This document shows positions 33,735 to 42,769 of a stretch of DNA of 64,000 nucleotides, piece after piece (the first letter of the stretch is position 1; the number at the start of each line of letters is the position of its first letter). Position numbers and translations under genes: made by a program. The stretch lies in assembly GCF_012913485.1 (NCBI RefSeq), contig NZ_CP051774.1:2418001-2482000 (forward strand). Reading direction: 5' to 3'. The notes under the pieces are model-generated. The model was not told the origin of the DNA and searched no databases. It was given only the letters and a program-made list of their open reading frames with translations. The DNA comes from Luteolibacter luteus (lineage in GTDB: Bacteria > Verrucomicrobiota > Verrucomicrobiia > Verrucomicrobiales > Akkermansiaceae).

Positions 33735-34055
33735 TCAGTGCGAGGTGAATTTCAGACCTACGATCGAAATCACCAGGAGACCCAGGAAGATCGCGCGCGG
33801 CAGGGACATCGTCTCGCCGAGGAAGGCCACCGAGAAAACGGCAGCACCCGCGACGCCGATGCCGACCCAGACGGCATAGGCAGTACCGATCGGAAGGTTC
33901 TTCACCGCTGCGGCCAACAAGGCCATGCTCGCGATCAAGGAGATGCCGACAAAGAGCGAGGGCCCGAGCTTGGTAAAGCCCTGTGTCGATTTCAGGCCGA
34001 GGGCCCAACAGATTTCAAGAAGACCAGCGAGTACGAGTAATAGCCAAGGATTCAT
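33735..34055 (-). CDS. Small multidrug resistance (SMR/EmrE-like) transporter
   Basis: A 106-residue protein with four helices. WLLLVLAGLLEICWALGLK holds the essential membrane Glu14-type residue of helix 1, and GTAYAVWVGIGVAGAAVFSV is the signature helix 3 with its conserved Trp. The GTAYAVW and VGLKF regions fit the SugE/Gdx branch, whose studied members export guanidinium, as well as EmrE; the sequence does not decide between them. It appears to be a single gene, 204 bp downstream of the response regulator gene on the same strand, with an intergenic stretch holding a run of nine C and no clear riboswitch. Confidence 0.9.
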   Translation of the reverse strand: MNPWLLLVLAGLLEICWALGLKSTQGFTKLGPSLFVGISLIASMALLAAAVKNLPIGTAYAVWVGIGVAGAAVFSVAFLGETMSLPRAIFLGLLVISIVGLKFTSH

Positions 34056-34188
34056 AAGGCACCGTGAATAGGGTTCAGGTGCGTCGTCTTTTCCTTAACC
34101 GGGTACGGCGCGTCTCGTCCGGGCGGCGGGAAAGAAGCATCGCGGGAAGCGGGGGTCAAGGCCGAGTCAGCCAAAAAAACTCGGCGTA

Positions 34189-34572
34189 CTACGCAAGATC
34201 GCTTGGTTTCACCTTCGAAGGGTAGCTGCCGATGGCCGCAATCAAGCAATCGGTCGGCGTGTCCTTTCCGCAATGGCGGCAATGAAGGTGAATGATCAGG
34301 TTCTTCGAGAAGGTCTCGCCCGCGGCTTGCCCACAGTGCGGACAGATTAGTGCATGCAGGAATCGCTGCTGCTTCACGACAAAAGACCCGACATAAGCCA
34401 TGCCCAGAAGGACGGGGATGGCTCCGATCCACTTCCCAACCAACGAAGCTAACACCGCAGCGATTGCAGCCGAGCAAAGAACCAACGCGAGCTTCGGCAA
34501 CGAAAGATCGGGATACAGTCTCCTCAATTCATCCGCGCAAGGGACAACCGGCTCAGGTTCATGCGCCTTCAT
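34189..34572 (-). CDS. Zinc-ribbon membrane protein, copy 1
   Basis: A 127-residue protein. Two adjacent hydrophobic helices (LALVLCSAAIAAVLASLVG and IGAIPVLLGMAYVGSFVV) are followed by a cytoplasmic-type zinc ribbon with CPHCG at about residues 77-81 and CRHCG at about 98-102. The tail is DTPTDCLIAAIGSY. Its relative at 35622-36038 has the same arrangement, helices then CPHCG and CRHC. The start overlaps the stop of the alpha/beta hydrolase gene (ATGA, 34569-34572), so it is the last gene of that operon. Function is unknown. Confidence 0.7.
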   Translation of the reverse strand: MKAHEPEPVVPCADELRRLYPDLSLPKLALVLCSAAIAAVLASLVGKWIGAIPVLLGMAYVGSFVVKQQRFLHALICPHCGQAAGETFSKNLIIHLHCRHCGKDTPTDCLIAAIGSYPSKVKPSDLA

Positions 34573-35573
34573 TTAAGCCGGGGCTCAAGCCAATCCGCAA
34601 TCGTGTCCAAGGCTTCCTGACTCATCGTGACCGGAGCCGGCAACTTCACGTAGTTCTGCGGGAAGCCGTCGTCATCATGGACGAAGAGATGATTGAGGTC
34701 CGGAAGAATCCGTGCGGTGACGTCGGGATTTCCGCCTGCTTTGAACGCGACTTCCTGAAGTGGCACCTGTTCGGGTTGGGCCTGTTGGTCTCGCGAACCG
34801 GTGAGAATCAGTACGGGTGTCTTCACCCGTCGCATCGTGGCCGCGGGGTCATGACTGAGGAAGAACTTCATCCACGGATCCTCAGCCATCATGGCGTCGA
34901 TCTTTGCAGGGATGTCCGCAATGAGCGCATCACGCTCGGCGGAAGAGAGCTTGGTGTCATGCTCGTAGCCGTTTTTAATCTGGAAATGGAGGGCACTGCG
35001 CGGCGGCTCGGCCACGCCTGCCAAGAGCACGATGGCACGGAGAGCAGGTTCCTTTTCTGCAACCATCGGCGCGATCACCGCGCCCTCGCTATGACCGATC
35101 ACGCCCAGACGATCGGCACGGACCTCGGGCCTTGAGCGCAGGTAGGACAGACCAGCCCGAATGTCCTCCGCGAAGTCGGCACTGGTGGAACCCTTGAAGC
35201 TTCCGCCGGAGGACCCGGTGCCCCGATCATCCATGCGCAGCACAGCGATCCCGCGGCGGCCCAAGGCATCTGCCACTTGCCGGAAAGGCCGGAAGCCTTC
35301 CAAGCCGATCGCTTCATCGCGATCCTGCGGGCCGGAGCCGGTGATCGTGATAACGGCAGCCACCGGCTTCTCGCGGGTGGCTGTCTTGGGCAGTGTGAGC
35401 GTGCCCGCAAGGCTGTGTCCCGCGGGGGTTTCCACTTTCACCTCCTCCGCCGTGTAAGGCGCGTCTTCGGGAGTCGTGTAATCCGGTGACTTGTCCTGTG
35501 CGGAGGCCTGAACAAGAAAGCCCAGCACGGACACACACAGAAGTCTGCAAGCCTTGCCCATCATCCCGCGCAT
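34569..35573 (-). CDS. Secreted alpha/beta hydrolase (serine hydrolase)
   Basis: A 334-residue protein with a signal peptide (LCVSVLGFLVQASAQ). The hydrolase core has VAAVITITGSGPQDRDEA for the oxyanion region, VLRMDDRGTGSSGG, nucleophile elbow GVIGHSEGAVIAP, the acid in VLILTGSRDQQAQPEQ, and the His in LPDLNHLFVHDDDG, completing a Ser-Asp-His triad. An N-terminal beta domain (VETPAGHSLAGTLTLP) is shared with many periplasmic esterases. The start could be 35573, 35564 or 35561. It is sandwiched between the two related zinc-ribbon genes. Substrate unknown; an ester or short peptide is likely. Confidence 0.85.
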   Translation of the reverse strand: MRGMMGKACRLLCVSVLGFLVQASAQDKSPDYTTPEDAPYTAEEVKVETPAGHSLAGTLTLPKTATREKPVAAVITITGSGPQDRDEAIGLEGFRPFRQVADALGRRGIAVLRMDDRGTGSSGGSFKGSTSADFAEDIRAGLSYLRSRPEVRADRLGVIGHSEGAVIAPMVAEKEPALRAIVLLAGVAEPPRSALHFQIKNGYEHDTKLSSAERDALIADIPAKIDAMMAEDPWMKFFLSHDPAATMRRVKTPVLILTGSRDQQAQPEQVPLQEVAFKAGGNPDVTARILPDLNHLFVHDDDGFPQNYVKLPAPVTMSQEALDTIADWLEPRLK

Positions 35574-35621
35574 CCTATGCGCCTGCCGGGAGCTTTCAAG
35601 AGGCATCGCGGCGGGGCCTTG

Positions 35622-36038
35622 TCAGCGTGGCCACCGTTGAGAGGCAGGGCCGGTGAACCATGAGACCCGCAAGTCCGTCTGGCCCTCCTTCCGGCAATGG
35701 CGGCAGCTTGTATAGTTGAAGCCATCGCGCCGGACAAGTTCACCAGCTGGCTCTCCGCAGTGAGGGCAGGCGATCGCATTAAAGAAGCTCTCCCGCCTGA
35801 AGAAATCGACGATCCCGAATACCATCATGGCGGCAAAGAACACCCCTCGTGCCCAGCCAACACCGGTCCACTCGGATGGAAGACTCAACAAGATAAAGAC
35901 CGCAACGAGACACAAGGTGGCCGGCCTCGCGCTCCGATAGCGGAAGCGCTGGTATTCCTCATTGCACAAGGTGACCGGAACTCCTCCTTCAGAGGAGACT
36001 CTTCCAATAGGGATGATCGCTCCGGGTTCCACTGCCAT
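35622..36038 (-). CDS. Zinc-ribbon membrane protein, copy 2
   Basis: A 138-residue protein with two hydrophobic stretches (RPATLCLVAVFILLSLPSEW and WARGVFFAAMMVFGIVDFF) and a zinc ribbon with CPHCG and CRHC separated by about 17 residues. It resembles the protein at 34189-34572 in helix spacing, the FF-A-ACPHC start of the ribbon and the CRHC ending, so the two look like old paralogues. ATG 36036-36038 follows the rlmD-like stop by 8 bp; a longer frame reaches 36074 but would overlap that gene. Function is unknown. Confidence 0.65.
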   Translation of the reverse strand: MAVEPGAIIPIGRVSSEGGVPVTLCNEEYQRFRYRSARPATLCLVAVFILLSLPSEWTGVGWARGVFFAAMMVFGIVDFFRRESFFNAIACPHCGEPAGELVRRDGFNYTSCRHCRKEGQTDLRVSWFTGPASQRWPR

Positions 36039-36046
36039 GATAAGGT

Positions 36047-37264
36047 TTACGCTCGCGTGAGCGTCATCACGCACTCGAGATGGCGAGTATGCGGGAAGAG
36101 ATCGAAAGGCTGCACTTTCTCCAACTTGAAACCGCCCTGCTGGAGAATCGAAAGATCACGCACCTGGGTCGCGGGATCGCAAGATACATACACCACACGC
36201 GCCGGCGCGAAGGCGATGAGCTGCTCCAGGAACTCCGGCGAGCAACCCTTTCGCGGGGGGTCGATGAGCACGGCCGTTTCTGTGGCCGGAAATTGGATGT
36301 CCGCGAAGATCGCTTCGGCGGAGGCGGCCATGAAGGTGGCATTCGTGATGCCATTCGTTTCCGCATTCCGGCGGGCCCAATCGGCGGCGGATTCATTCAC
36401 CTCCACGCCAGCCACTTTCTCGAAGTGTTTCGCCAAGGTAAGCGCGAAGAGACCGGACCCGCAGTAGGCATCGACGAGATATTTGGCTCCGCCCGCGCAG
36501 GCTTCCGCCGCGGCGTGACCGGTGAAGGCCGGAAGGATGAAGGGATTGTTCTGGAAGAAATCGCCGGCTAGGAAATCAAAGGACAGTTCGCCGACATGCT
36601 CGGTCACCACGGCGTTCGGGTTCGTCTCCACCTTGCCTTCGGTCGCCCGGAGCAGGAGAGTGGCACCCTTCTTGAACATCTTCGCACGCTGGCGGATGGA
36701 TTCCCGTTCGCGGGGTAGCGCAGCATTGATCTCCGCCATGGCGATCGGGCATTGGGGCACGTCGATGATCCCGCTGCGGCGCCCGATCGGGAGGAAGCCG
36801 ATGCCTTCGATCACGCCATCGCGCGGGCGATCGAAATGCGGCGTGATTTTCGAGCGGTAGTTCCAGACTTGCGGCGAGGCGATGCAGGGCTCCACGGGGA
36901 ACTCGATGCCTGCCATGTGCTGAAGAAGTTCGCCGACCTGCCGCGTTTTCCAAGCAAGCTGCGCTTCGTAGGTGAGGTGCTGATACTGGCAGCCGCCACA
37001 GGTGCCGAAGAGCGGGCAGCCCGGCTGGGTGCGCTCGGGTGCGGCTTCCAACACCTCGATCAGGTCCGCCTGCGAGCAGTTCTTGTCATTCCGGAAGACG
37101 CGGGCCTTCACCAGTTCGCCCGGCAGGCAGAAGGGAACAAAAACCACCCAGCCATCGATGCGGCCGATGCCGATGCCGAGATTGCTCAGGGCATCGATGC
37201 GGAGTTCGATTTCCTGATGATAGGCAAAGGGATGCGGGTGGAATTTCTTCGGCGGACGCTGCAT
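36047..37264 (-). CDS. TRAM-domain RNA (uracil-5)-methyltransferase, RlmD/TrmA-like
   Basis: A 405-residue enzyme. The N terminus is a TRAM RNA-binding domain (IDALSNLGIGIGRIDGW, VFVPFCLPGELVKARVFRND). CPLFGTCGGCQYQHL supplies Cys ligands for an iron-sulfur cluster. The AdoMet domain has LVDAYCGSGLFALTLAKHFEK and VLIDPPRKGCSPEFLEQL. Catalytic Cys and base lie in RVVYVSCDPATQVRDL. The family makes m5U in 23S rRNA or tRNA; which site is unclear. It is the first gene of a minus-strand group with the zinc-ribbon proteins and the hydrolase, and divergent from the secreted protein at 37361. Confidence 0.9.
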   Translation of the reverse strand: MQRPPKKFHPHPFAYHQEIELRIDALSNLGIGIGRIDGWVVFVPFCLPGELVKARVFRNDKNCSQADLIEVLEAAPERTQPGCPLFGTCGGCQYQHLTYEAQLAWKTRQVGELLQHMAGIEFPVEPCIASPQVWNYRSKITPHFDRPRDGVIEGIGFLPIGRRSGIIDVPQCPIAMAEINAALPRERESIRQRAKMFKKGATLLLRATEGKVETNPNAVVTEHVGELSFDFLAGDFFQNNPFILPAFTGHAAAEACAGGAKYLVDAYCGSGLFALTLAKHFEKVAGVEVNESAADWARRNAETNGITNATFMAASAEAIFADIQFPATETAVLIDPPRKGCSPEFLEQLIAFAPARVVYVSCDPATQVRDLSILQQGGFKLEKVQPFDLFPHTRHLECVMTLTRA

Positions 37265-37360
37265 TTGGAAGCACCGGGGTAGGACGCCGGGGGGATCTTG
37301 CCAAGCCCGGCTTTACCCCGACTCCTTGCATTCGCCTCCGGGGAGGGGCAAAGTGGAGGC

Positions 37361-37705
37361 ATGAAAGCAGGTCTGGGACTGCTACCGCTGATGGCCGGGC
37401 TGATCTCTGCGGAGGAAAGCACGGACACGGTCTGGTATGATTCCAAGGGCCGGGTCGTAGTGGTCGAAAGCGCGGCGGAAGCCAAGAAGGCAGCGGCTCC
37501 ATGGCTTCCCCAGTGGGTCGCGCGTGAGGAACGCCGGGACAAGGCCCTGCGCGGTGACGGACGTCGCCGAAGCCGCTCTTCATGGGACGGGGCGGTCTAT
37601 TCCACGTGGGATTGGGGCTATCCGGCGTTCTACTGCCGCCCTTCTCCCTGTGTTCTTGTCCCCTGCTCCCGGCCTTTTTCCGGGGTACGGGTGATCATTC
37701 GCTAG
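37361..37705 (+). CDS. Small secreted protein, Trp- and Arg-rich
   Basis: A 114-residue protein with a signal peptide (LGLLPLMAGLISA). The mature part has DTVWYDSKGRVVVVES, a basic middle (RRDKALRGDGRRRSRSS) and an aromatic and Cys-containing end (YSTWDWGYPAFYCRPSPC). Two Cys could form a disulfide. ATG 37361 is preceded by GGAGG-like GTGGAGG five bases away, one of very few clear Shine-Dalgarno sequences in this window, which fixes the start. No family is recognised. It is divergent from the rRNA/tRNA methyltransferase and its stop overlaps the next convergent gene by 11 bp. Confidence 0.7.
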   Translation: MKAGLGLLPLMAGLISAEESTDTVWYDSKGRVVVVESAAEAKKAAAPWLPQWVAREERRDKALRGDGRRRSRSSWDGAVYSTWDWGYPAFYCRPSPCVLVPCSRPFSGVRVIIR

Positions 37706-38021
37706 GCTTGTCCCCGGGTGCCGGAGCAGGAGCGGGCTTGGTGCCACCTGGCGGCGAAGCGATCACGGCGTTGGCGTTGTTCACCGTCGGTGCGGTCGGC
37801 GTGAAATCCTTGCCCTCAGGCAGTTCCTTGGAGGGGTCGCGGACCCGCATTCCCTTGCGTTCTTGGGCCACCTGCATCGGGACGACTTCCTCCGACTGCG
37901 GACCAGCCGGTTTGTTCGGCTTCGGTTTCACCTCCGGGGCTGCCTCGATCAAAATGGCCTTATTCGGCGCGCAGGAGGCGGCGAGGCAGGCAATGGAGGC
38001 GCAAAGGATGAAGCGGGTCAT
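37695..38021 (-). CDS. Small Pro-rich lipoprotein
   Basis: A 108-residue protein. The N terminus FILCASIACLAASC is a type II signal peptide ending in a lipobox with Cys17. The rest is disordered and Pro/Lys-rich (KPKPNKPAGPQSEE, PGGTKPAPAPAPGDKPSE). It has no folded domain I recognise, and may be a linker or surface-anchored tail. It overlaps the 3' end of the convergent secreted-protein gene by 11 bp. The 72 bp between it and the ClC gene hold nothing obvious. Confidence 0.65.
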   Translation of the reverse strand: MTRFILCASIACLAASCAPNKAILIEAAPEVKPKPNKPAGPQSEEVVPMQVAQERKGMRVRDPSKELPEGKDFTPTAPTVNNANAVIASPPGGTKPAPAPAPGDKPSE

Positions 38022-38093
38022 GGAACTCGGGTCGGGCGTGGAACATGCCGCGCCAAAATCGGCTTGGCAATGGAGAACCCGAGGTGGGCCTTT

Positions 38094-39866
38094 TCACGCA
38101 TCCGCCGCGGTTTTCGGCTTTCCCGCGAGGAAGAGGAGGACGTCCCCGCGGGTCAGGGAACCGAGGAAGGCCCCGCCCGGGCCGGTCACGGGGAGGCGGC
38201 CCAGATCGGAGGCGTTGAAGGCATCCAGCGCGTCGCTCATCGTCTGGGAGGGGAGCAGGCGCACAGGATCCTCCCGCATCACATCGTGGGCGATCAGGAG
38301 ACCTTCCAGCTCCGGCTGATCGAGGTAGGGCTTGATGTCGTGCAGGGAAACGACACCGACAAACTGGCCGCCTTCCACGACATTCAGGGAGTCGTGCTTG
38401 CACTGGAGGAAGGCACGGGCGACTTCGCCGAAGGAGGCCGCGGGAGAAAGGGTGGTGCTGTCGTTGGCCGCCAGGTCACCGACCTTCAGGGTGGCCAGAT
38501 GCTGGGCGACCACGGCGGCACCCTTCCGGTCGAGAGCCTCACCGTAAAGCGGACGCACATTCCACATGCGGCAGAGGTAGTAGCCTGCTCCGCTGGCGAT
38601 CAGCGCGGGGAGCAGGACCTCGTAGTTCATGGTCAGCTCGAAGAGCATCAGGATCGCCATCACGGGAGCGCCAGTGGCTCCCGCCAGGAAGGCCCCCATT
38701 CCGACCAGCGCGCAGGCTCCGGGCTCGATTCCAGACTGGGGAAAAAGAGCGGTGACGCCGAAGCCGAACAGGTAGCCGGTGGCGGCACCGGTGAAGAGCG
38801 TGGGCGTGAAGACACCACCCACCGCGCCGGAGCCGAAGGTCACCGCGGTCGCGAGAAGCTTGCAGGCCAGAATGATCACGAGCTCCTGCCAGATGCCGGG
38901 ATGGTGCAGGACACCAAAGACAAGGCTGCGTCCATTTCCCGCGACCTCCGGATGGACCACCGCGAGACCGCCGACAATCAAGCCGCCCAACATGAGGCGG
39001 AGCGGCGACACCAGCTTCAGCTTGGTGAAGCCTTGTTCGACGCTTTTGAGCAGACCGAGGAAGAGCGGGACCAACAGGCCAGCCGCAAGGCCGAGCACAA
39101 GGTAGACGAGCAGCTGCCAATTCGAGCCGAAATGAAAGGCCGGAGCCGCGTAAAGAGCCTCCGCCCCGTAGTGAGCGCGGGTCACCAAGGTGGCCATCAC
39201 GGAGGAAACCACCAGCGGCCCAAAGGACTCCATCGCCAGCGAGCCCAGGACGATCTCTGCCACGAAGAAGGCCCCGGCGATCGGCGCATTATAAGCGCTC
39301 GCGATGCCTGCGGCGGCGCCACAAGCGACCAGCTGGCGCTTTCGGGCCAAGGGGAAAGCGAACCATCTGCCCGCCACCGAGGCGACCAGCGAGGAAAGCT
39401 GCACCAAGGGACCCTCCCGTCCGATCGAGGCGCCGGAGGCACTGGAAAACCAGGCCGAGATGCACTTCACCAAGCTGGCTCGGACCGAAAGGTTCCCGTC
39501 CCCCACCACCACGGCTTCCATGTAATCGGTGGTGTTCGCGGTGGCCTTGAAGCGGCTGCCCCAAAGCAGCGTGAAGCCGGCTAATAGCCCACCCAGTGCC
39601 GGGACCATGACCCGCTTCCAGTGAGGCATGGCGACAAAGCTCTCCACATAGCTTTCCCGATAGCCGGTGAAAACCTGGTGGAGCCATTCGGTGGCTTCCT
39701 TGAAGCCGATCGAAGCCCATGCGCCGGCAATGCCGATGAGAACGGCCCAGAAAAGAGTGGCTTGCATCTCGCCGACGCGCAGCCGTTCGGCCAGCCAGAT
39801 GCGGGCACGCACCAAGCGCCGGGCAGCCGCCCCCAAGTCCGGCTTGCTGGCCGCTTCGTCGCTCAT
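38094..39866 (-). CDS. ClC-family chloride channel or transporter with paired CBS domains
   Basis: A 590-residue membrane protein. GASIGREGPLVQLSS near residue 147 is the GREGP selectivity-filter motif. NAPIAGAFFVAEIV and GGVFTPTLFTGAATGYLFG are the other filter segments, followed by GMGAFLAGATGAPVMA. The C-terminal 140 residues are two CBS domains (LKVGDLAANDSTTLSPAA, GVVSLHDIKPYL, DVMREDPVRLLPS, LPVTGPGGAFLGSLTRGDVL), which usually bind adenosine nucleotides. At the second 'gating' Glu position a Gly-rich segment occurs, so I cannot say channel or H+/Cl- exchanger. The start overlaps the stop of the EIIA-like gene (39863-39866). Confidence 0.92.
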   Translation of the reverse strand: MSDEAASKPDLGAAARRLVRARIWLAERLRVGEMQATLFWAVLIGIAGAWASIGFKEATEWLHQVFTGYRESYVESFVAMPHWKRVMVPALGGLLAGFTLLWGSRFKATANTTDYMEAVVVGDGNLSVRASLVKCISAWFSSASGASIGREGPLVQLSSLVASVAGRWFAFPLARKRQLVACGAAAGIASAYNAPIAGAFFVAEIVLGSLAMESFGPLVVSSVMATLVTRAHYGAEALYAAPAFHFGSNWQLLVYLVLGLAAGLLVPLFLGLLKSVEQGFTKLKLVSPLRLMLGGLIVGGLAVVHPEVAGNGRSLVFGVLHHPGIWQELVIILACKLLATAVTFGSGAVGGVFTPTLFTGAATGYLFGFGVTALFPQSGIEPGACALVGMGAFLAGATGAPVMAILMLFELTMNYEVLLPALIASGAGYYLCRMWNVRPLYGEALDRKGAAVVAQHLATLKVGDLAANDSTTLSPAASFGEVARAFLQCKHDSLNVVEGGQFVGVVSLHDIKPYLDQPELEGLLIAHDVMREDPVRLLPSQTMSDALDAFNASDLGRLPVTGPGGAFLGSLTRGDVLLFLAGKPKTAADA

Positions 39867-40303
39867 GATCCCGCAAGCTCGGCTCGGAAAGTCTCTTCAT
39901 CCTTCGCCGACAAGAGCTTCTCCACCACGCCCGGAGCCCTGAGGCGGCGGGCCAGGGAAGCCGTCATCGCGAGGTACTCGGAGATCCGCTGGGGCGGAAC
40001 TCCCACGAGAAAAATCAGTCTGACGGGGGTGTCTCCGAACTTCACCGGGGAGGCCAGTCTGCCCACGGCCATGACGATCTCAGACACCGCGGTGCAGCGG
40101 GCGTGGGGAAGGGCGATGCCACTGCCGAGCAAGGGAGGATTGATCTTCTGGCGCTCATAGACCGCCTCAAGGAAGCGGTCCGGCTGGAGAATCCGCGGAT
40201 CCCCGGCGAGTTGTCCTGCCACGGCCGCGATGGCTTCATTCTCCGAGGATGCATCGAAATCGATTAAAAGAGGCACATCCGCGGAAAGAGCACAGGGTAA
40301 CAT
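39863..40303 (-). CDS. PTS EIIA-like protein (mannitol/fructose/Ntr type)
   Basis: A 146-residue EIIA domain. PLLGSGIALPHARCTAVSEI near residue 70 contains the phospho-acceptor His in GxALPHxR, and RLIFLVGVPPQRISEYLAMTASLARRL is the conserved C-terminal half. ATG 40301-40303 is preferred to a GTG at 40330. The gene ends by overlapping the ClC start in ATGA, so the two are made in step. EIIA(Ntr)-like domains coupled to transporters occur elsewhere and usually act as phosphorylation switches, but no EI or HPr gene is in the window. The 37-bp repeat lies about 100 bp upstream. Confidence 0.85.
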   Translation of the reverse strand: MLPCALSADVPLLIDFDASSENEAIAAVAGQLAGDPRILQPDRFLEAVYERQKINPPLLGSGIALPHARCTAVSEIVMAVGRLASPVKFGDTPVRLIFLVGVPPQRISEYLAMTASLARRLRAPGVVEKLLSAKDEETFRAELAGS

Positions 40304-40404
40304 GACCTTTCCATAAAACGGCAGGGCCACGGCGGCATCAAAAATTGTTCCTTTCTTTTGGAGAGGCTTACCATTTCCCCCTCCGAAATCGGGCGGAGGT
40401 CACC

Positions 40405-40441
40405 GCCTGTTCCGCCTGATAAAACAGGGAAAATAACAGGC
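40405..40441. repeat. 37-bp nested inverted repeat, copy 2
   Basis: Identical to the copy at 554-590 at 35 of 37 positions. The two changes are T to A at repeat positions 15 and 29, and both disturb the stem formed by the first copy (GCCTGATAA against ATAACAGGC). The four GCCTGTT-like half-sites are otherwise kept. As with copy 1, the element is in an intergenic region upstream of a minus-strand gene (here the EIIA-like gene). The rest of the 40304-40585 gap shows nothing recognisable. Confidence 0.75.
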
Positions 40442-40585
40442 GGCCGACCCGGTTTCGCGCCACACAATCGCTCAAGGGAGGACACAGGAAGAGAGCTGAC
40501 ATGGCCGAGATTTACCATGCCGGCAGATCTCCTTGAATCCGCACCAGTGGTCCCCAGCCGGAAAGGCTAGGGCCGGTGGATCCAC

Positions 40586-41416
40586 TTATCCTTCGGGATC
40601 GATCCGGACCAAAGTCACCCATCGTTTCTCAGAGCGTTTTCCATCGAGGCCCCGAGGCGGCTCCAACACCGAGAGCATGCGCCACTTGCCTTCCTTCAGA
40701 CGGATGAGACCGCCCGTACGGAATGTCCCGAAAGAGGGCATCTCGACCAGCAGGTCCTTCGCCCCGTGCGAGAGGTTCCCGAGGAACGCCACGTCATCGA
40801 AGCTGAGGGCGAGATCCCAAGAACGATCTTCAGCGGTCACCGCTTGAACCTTCGCCTCAAAGGTGCTACCTGTATTCCGGGTCTCGAAGGAGGTCGGGAC
40901 CGCATATTTGCCGGCGGAATCGAGCCAGTTCCGCCACTCGCTATCCCCGGCGACACCTTCCTCCCTGGCCTTCGCGGCAACCGGTTGCGCCGGCGGTTCA
41001 TATTCCGTCGGGTAAATGTATTCGACGATCGACTGCCCCTTTGCGGCGGTCGCTTGGTCGATGCCGAGCGAGGAATTGAAGGCCAGCAGCGCCTTTCCCG
41101 CGAGGAAGTCCTTTCGCAATTGCTCCCAAGATGAGCCATCTGCGACCTCGTCTTGCCAGCGGACCGCTTCCAAGCTCGACCCTTCCCAGATCTCCAGACG
41201 CAAGAGCAGGGCGGCACGCTCCTCCCCATCGCGCCCTGCCGGGAAGACCAGACGCATGGAGGAATCCTGATGGGGAGCAAAGGGATCCGGATTCGGATCA
41301 TTCGTCTCCCATGCCTGATCTACGGGAGCTGTTCCCGAGGACTCTGGTTCCGCAGTTGAAGACCAAATGAGAGCATAGGATCCAAAAAGGACGAGGAGGG
41401 ACTTGGAAGCATTCAT
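40586..41416 (-). CDS. Secreted protein of unknown function
   Basis: A 276-residue protein with a signal peptide ([16 protein letters not shown]). The mature part is acidic and mostly hydrophilic, with [58 protein letters not shown] and a C-terminal beta-like section ([17 protein letters not shown]). The latter part, with [13 protein letters not shown] before it, recalls secretin-like beta strands, but no clear domain match emerges. ATG 41414-41416 is the start because the signal peptide follows. It is divergent from kbl across 129 bp. Confidence 0.6.
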   Translation of the reverse strand: MNASKSLLVLFGSYALIWSSTAEPESSGTAPVDQAWETNDPNPDPFAPHQDSSMRLVFPAGRDGEERAALLLRLEIWEGSSLEAVRWQDEVADGSSWEQLRKDFLAGKALLAFNSSLGIDQATAAKGQSIVEYIYPTEYEPPAQPVAAKAREEGVAGDSEWRNWLDSAGKYAVPTSFETRNTGSTFEAKVQAVTAEDRSWDLALSFDDVAFLGNLSHGAKDLLVEMPSFGTFRTGGLIRLKEGKWRMLSVLEPPRGLDGKRSEKRWVTLVRIDPEG

Positions 41417-41545
41417 AGCGTGTTGTCTGAAACGAGCGGCGCGCGCGGGGCATTCGGTCAAAAGATGGAAATGACTCCTTTCCGCACAATGTTTGCGCGA
41501 AATCCGCATTCCGGTCCGGCGATTTGCTGTTCAATCTCCGCCGCC

Positions 41546-42742
41546 ATGTACTCCGACGCGCTTGCCTCCCACCTCCGCACGACGCTCTCCGAAATCGAAT
41601 CCGCCGGCCTCTACAAGCGGGAGCGCCTGATCGACTCGACCCAGAACTCGACCGTCCGCCTGAAGGATGGCCGCGAGGTGATCAACATGTGCGCGAACAA
41701 CTACCTAGGCTTGGCCGATCATCCCGAGGTGGTGGCTGCGGCGCGGGCATCGGTGGACCGCTGGGGCTTCGGCATGGCGAGCGTGCGCTTCATCTGCGGC
41801 ACGCAGACGCTGCACAAGCAGCTGGAGGAAAAGATCTCCGAGTTCCTCGGCACGGAGGACACGATCCTCTATCCGAGCTGCTTCGATGCAAACGGCGGAC
41901 TCTTCGAAGTGCTGCTCGGCCCGGAGGACGCGGTGATTTCCGACGCGCTCAACCACGCCTCGATCATCGATGGCGTGCGCCTGTGCAAGGCGAAGCGCTA
42001 TCGCTACGCGAACAACGACATGGCCGATCTGGAAGCACAGCTGAAGGCGGCAGATGCCGATGGCGCACGCTTCAAGCTGATCACCACCGACGGTGTCTTC
42101 TCCATGGACGGCATCATCTGTGATCTCGATCAGGTCCATGCACTGGCCGACAAATACAACGCGCTGGTTCACTTCGATGACTGCCACTCGACCGGCTTCC
42201 TCGGTGCCCGTGGCCGCGGCACGCACGAGCACTGCGGACTTTTCGGGAAGATCGACGTGACCACCGGCACGCTGGGCAAGGCCCTCGGCGGAGCCTCCGG
42301 CGGCTATACCTCCGGCAAGAAGGAGATCATCGAACTACTGCGCCAGCGCTCCCGCCCCTACCTTTTCTCGAACACCATCGCCCCGCCGATCGTGGCCGCT
42401 TCGCTGAAAGTCTTCGAAATGCTCGAAGCCTCCACCGAACTCGCCGACCGGGTGAAGTCGAACACCGACTACTTCCGCAGCGCGATGGCCGGCACCGGCT
42501 TCACCATCGCTGGGAAGGATCACCCGATCTCTCCGGTGATGCTTGGCGACGCGGCGCTCTCCCAGAAGTTCGCGGACAAGCTGTTGGAGCACGGGGTGTA
42601 TGCCATCGGCTTCTTCTTCCCGGTGGTGCCACAAGGCAAAGCGCGCATCCGCACCCAGATCAGCGCGGCACATACGCGCGAGCAACTGGATCGCGGGATC
42701 GAGGCCTTCGTGAAGACGGGGAAAGAACTCGGCGTGATCTGA
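41546..42742 (+). CDS. kbl: 2-amino-3-ketobutyrate CoA ligase (glycine C-acetyltransferase)
   Basis: A 398-residue PLP enzyme of the alpha-oxoamine synthase family. The length equals E. coli Kbl. [50 protein letters not shown] and [18 protein letters not shown] with the PLP-binding Lys245 are signatures; SNTIAPPIV and [20 protein letters not shown] complete the fold. It cleaves 2-amino-3-oxobutyrate to glycine and acetyl-CoA in threonine breakdown, normally after threonine dehydrogenase (Tdh), which is not next to it here. ATG 41546 matches the family start ([14 protein letters not shown]); the open frame continues 42 codons upstream without homology. Confidence 0.93.
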   Translation: MYSDALASHLRTTLSEIESAGLYKRERLIDSTQNSTVRLKDGREVINMCANNYLGLADHPEVVAAARASVDRWGFGMASVRFICGTQTLHKQLEEKISEFLGTEDTILYPSCFDANGGLFEVLLGPEDAVISDALNHASIIDGVRLCKAKRYRYANNDMADLEAQLKAADADGARFKLITTDGVFSMDGIICDLDQVHALADKYNALVHFDDCHSTGFLGARGRGTHEHCGLFGKIDVTTGTLGKALGGASGGYTSGKKEIIELLRQRSRPYLFSNTIAPPIVAASLKVFEMLEASTELADRVKSNTDYFRSAMAGTGFTIAGKDHPISPVMLGDAALSQKFADKLLEHGVYAIGFFFPVVPQGKARIRTQISAAHTREQLDRGIEAFVKTGKELGVI

Positions 42743-42769
42743 GGCAGCCGTCAACGCGTGGCCGCGGGT

